Shown one piece after another: positions 4,999 to 7,106 of a DNA stretch of 7,106 bases (position 1 is its first letter; each line of letters begins with the position of its first letter). A program made the translations under genes and the position numbers. This DNA comes from Candidatus Methanophagales archaeon. GTDB taxonomy: Archaea; Halobacteriota; Syntropharchaeia; Alkanophagales; Methanospirareceae. Under the pieces are notes generated by a model. The model ran no database searches. It was not told where the DNA came from and worked only from the letters and a program-made list of their open reading frames with translations. The stretch covers positions 1 to 7,106 of the forward strand of contig DAOUUS010000081.1 in the NCBI GenBank assembly GCA_030668065.1, read 5' to 3'.

Positions 4999-7106
4999 AT
5001 GGAAAAGCTGAATAAAATACACATATTCCTGACTTTTACGTGTTTGTATGCTGTATTCCTCTTTTATCTATCGTCATTATCCATAACACCAGAACCTCCG
5101 ACACCCGGTTTTTTGTATGAGTTCGCACGTCAACTCGAAGCTTGGGGGCTTCAGTTCCTCCTGTATCCTCTTTACTACGCCTACAAATACCCCGACAAGT
5201 TCGTTCACATGCTTTTATACCTGGGTTTCGGACTGTTACTGAATCTAACACTGAGCAGTTCAAAGAACAGTCGCATAAGCAAGTACGCAACACCTTTAGC
5301 TATTCTCATAGGCACGATTTATGCCATCACAGACGAAATTCATCAATCTTTCGTGCCTTATCGAACCGCAAGTGCTCTGGACCTGTACGCTGATTTCTTG
5401 GGGCTGCTCCTTGCACAACTCTTGCTTATATTTTATTCGGGCATAAAAAAAGCCGTGAATTACAGCACAAAAAGAGTGGCAAAATCTGCGTCTAACGCAT
5501 CTGCACCGACTTTTGATTTAATGCTGGTTCTTATCTTTCTAGTTTTAGGTGTCCTATTTGTCCTTGTCCCGCCGTTCAATCAAACCCCACTGCGAATCGT
5601 CTTTGCGCTTCCTATACTGCTGTTCCTACCGGGCTATGCGTTAATAGCAGCGATGTTCCCACGAAATACTGAGTTGAGTGCAATAGAACGGTTCACATTG
5701 AGTATCGGTTTGAGCATAGCGATATTCGTGTTTGACGGTTTTGCCATAAGTGTCACTGCCTGGCGGTTCCGGCCCACACCCATCATTATCTCACTATCTT
5801 TGATCACCTTCATGCTTGTACTAATTACGCTCTTCGTGAGGCTAAGAATCCAGGATGATGAACTGTTTTATTTCGATTTAACGTCTGTTTCCGAGTTTAG
5901 AGACTCAATACGAAAGTCCGATGAGAAGCCGAGCGACATAGAGAAAGCGTTGATAATTGCGCTTGTTGGTTCGATAATTATCGCAAGCGGAATGCTGATT
6001 TATGCTAAGGTCACATTTGAGGAGGAAAAGTTCACCGCGCTGTACATCCTGGGTGAAGGTGGCAAGGCGGAAAACTATACAACCGAGTTGTATTTGTTAG
6101 AACCGAGTTCTATAATCGTGGGTATCGAGAACTACGAGCATGCCCCTGTGGACTATACGCTGGAACTAAAATTAGGCGGGTATTCGCTCCTGAAACAGCA
6201 GATTCAGACTTTGGCACACGAAGAGAAATGGGAAGAGGTTGTTTCTTTTACACCACGTCATGCAGGGCAACACATGAAGCTGGAAATTATGCTGTATAAA
6301 GACGATCCTACCAGACCCTACCGCTCGGTGCATCTGTGGGTAGATCCCTTGATAAACTATGATCACATCGAGGCGCTAAGGAGATATGTGCTCTCAGACC
6401 CGCCGACACTAATGAACCCGGACATGGAATCCGAATCGGGCTGGACATTCACGGAGAATACGCGATATTTCAGGGGCTTTTTCACCAAGTTCTATCAACT
6501 GGACGAGAATGCTACGCTGTGTGGCTACGTGACTGATAATACAACCGGCTTGCCGATTTCGGATGCGCGTGTGACCGTGAACAACCATTATGGCTATGAG
6601 AACTACAATACAACGAACAAAACAGGCTATTACGAACTGGAAACAATCGCAGACAATTTATGGATGGTCGTCACTCCGAACAAATACAAAAAAAGCGAGA
6701 CGGATTTTGCGATAGCAGATGGGCAGGTCTTGATGGTTAATATAACGAACGACCCGATAATGGCGTTTAATATGACAGTAATAAAATTAGCAGAGATGAA
6801 CCTGAGTGAGACAATAGAAACTTTACCGGCTGAGGTATTACCGGAAGCGGCATCAGGATTCATTAGGGGATACGTGGTGGATAACGAGACGGAACAACCG
6901 ATAGCGAATGCCACGCTAAAAGTTCGTAATGATTACGGTATTGGCGAGTGGAATACCGCGACAGACGAGAGAGGGTACTTCGGGTTAAATGTAATCGCAG
7001 GACCTTCAAGGATAGAAGCAAAAGCAGCAGGATACAGGACTAATAGCACACAGTATGACATATCCGAGGAGTCGTGGGTTGATGTGAAAATGACACCCGA
7101 GAATTC
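4999..7106 (+). CDS. VanZ-like / DUF1616 / carboxypeptidase-regulatory-like fusion, surface membrane protein (partial, runs off the window)
   Basis: The frame is open from the ATG at 4999 to the window end (702 codons, no stop). Residues 1-147 form a VanZ-like membrane domain: KFVHMLLYLGFGLLL (67-81), then TDEIHQSFVPYR (111-122) and SALDLYADFLG (125-135). D132 replaces the usual Asn of the D-x-x-x-N motif. Residues 172-281 hold three to four helices of DUF1616 (FALPILLFLPGYALIAAMFP, 202-221). After a helix at 317-336 comes the DUF1616 outer domain, with FTALYILGEGGKAENYTTEL (345-364) and IIVGIENYEHAPVDYTLEL (372-390). From about 507 come two carboxypeptidase-regulatory-like beta-sandwich repeats: CGYVTDNTTGLPISDARVTV (508-527) with GYYELETI, and IRGYVVDNETEQPIANATL (622-640) with RGYFGLNVIAG. 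Roughly ten N-x-S/T sequons fall in the outer part, as expected for a glycosylated archaeal surface protein. The exact role is unknown; cell-envelope function is inferred. Confidence 0.88.
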   Translation, partial: MEKLNKIHIFLTFTCLYAVFLFYLSSLSITPEPPTPGFLYEFARQLEAWGLQFLLYPLYYAYKYPDKFVHMLLYLGFGLLLNLTLSSSKNSRISKYATPLAILIGTIYAITDEIHQSFVPYRTASALDLYADFLGLLLAQLLLIFYSGIKKAVNYSTKRVAKSASNASAPTFDLMLVLIFLVLGVLFVLVPPFNQTPLRIVFALPILLFLPGYALIAAMFPRNTELSAIERFTLSIGLSIAIFVFDGFAISVTAWRFRPTPIIISLSLITFMLVLITLFVRLRIQDDELFYFDLTSVSEFRDSIRKSDEKPSDIEKALIIALVGSIIIASGMLIYAKVTFEEEKFTALYILGEGGKAENYTTELYLLEPSSIIVGIENYEHAPVDYTLELKLGGYSLLKQQIQTLAHEEKWEEVVSFTPRHAGQHMKLEIMLYKDDPTRPYRSVHLWVDPLINYDHIEALRRYVLSDPPTLMNPDMESESGWTFTENTRYFRGFFTKFYQLDENATLCGYVTDNTTGLPISDARVTVNNHYGYENYNTTNKTGYYELETIADNLWMVVTPNKYKKSETDFAIADGQVLMVNITNDPIMAFNMTVIKLAEMNLSETIETLPAEVLPEAASGFIRGYVVDNETEQPIANATLKVRNDYGIGEWNTATDERGYFGLNVIAGPSRIEAKAAGYRTNSTQYDISEESWVDVKMTPEN
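6520..7070 (+). repeat. Two tandem carboxypeptidase-regulatory-like domain repeats inside the surface gene
   Basis: Residues ~507-565 and ~622-681 of the surface protein align by eye: G-Y-V-(T/V)-D-N-(T/E)-T-x-x-P-I-(S/A)-(D/N)-A, then V-x-N-(H/D)-Y-G, then a Thr-rich turn, (T/R)-G-Y-(Y/F) and a final strand. The DNA has diverged, so this is an old domain duplication, not a recent repeat. More copies may follow beyond the window. Confidence 0.7.

Noticed and set aside
5036..6914. Minus-strand open frames within the surface-protein region
   Set aside because: They are antisense to a continuous 702-codon frame with recognisable domains.
7101..7106. GAATTC at the very end of the window as a cloning junction
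   Set aside because: The same hexamer occurs at 1287 and 4789, and nothing vector-like is seen; it may simply be where the sequence was cut.

Overview
The window looks like chromosomal DNA from a euryarchaeon. Genes start behind BRE/TATA-like archaeal promoters. Some have strong Shine-Dalgarno sites, but the gene at 4999 appears leaderless. The surface protein at the right end carries a DUF1616 architecture that is common in methanogens and their relatives. The protein style (flavoredoxin-like reductase, DUF1616, CHAT) suggests a methanogen or anaerobic methane/alkane-oxidising lineage such as ANME-1/Methanophagales. That placement is inference, and only a homology search could settle it.

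Left accessory block (1-2350, genes on the minus strand). A promoter near 2340 precedes a 52-residue hydrophilic gene (2133-2291). Next comes a membrane gene resembling DUF6338 (1455-2110), split by a -1 frameshift at an A-run. Last is a CHAT-domain (caspase-like) gene beginning at 1313. The CHAT gene keeps its His/Cys pair but is cut off around 465-475 by the remains of a transposase gene on the opposite strand (1-464). The open reading frame continues into antisense transposase sequence, so its last ~55 codons are not native.

Central housekeeping block (2400-4680, minus strand). A TATA box near 4668 drives a three-gene operon: flavin reductase-like/flavoredoxin protein, argG (argininosuccinate synthase, joined by an ATGA overlap) and a 124-residue unrecognised protein 17 nt further on. 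A long imperfect hairpin at 2402-2477, which can also fold into a competing short hairpin, lies between the end of this operon and the accessory block.

Right block (4999-7106, plus strand). After a 372-nt divergent intergenic region, one large gene runs off the window. It encodes an N-terminal VanZ-like membrane domain, then a DUF1616 membrane/extracytoplasmic domain, then at least two carboxypeptidase-regulatory-like beta-sandwich repeats with many N-glycosylation sequons.

The most unusual content is the small-protein/DUF6338-like/CHAT cluster with its slippery-site frameshift and transposon truncation, the VanZ-DUF1616 fusion, and the two-state hairpin. None of these amounts to a proven new system.
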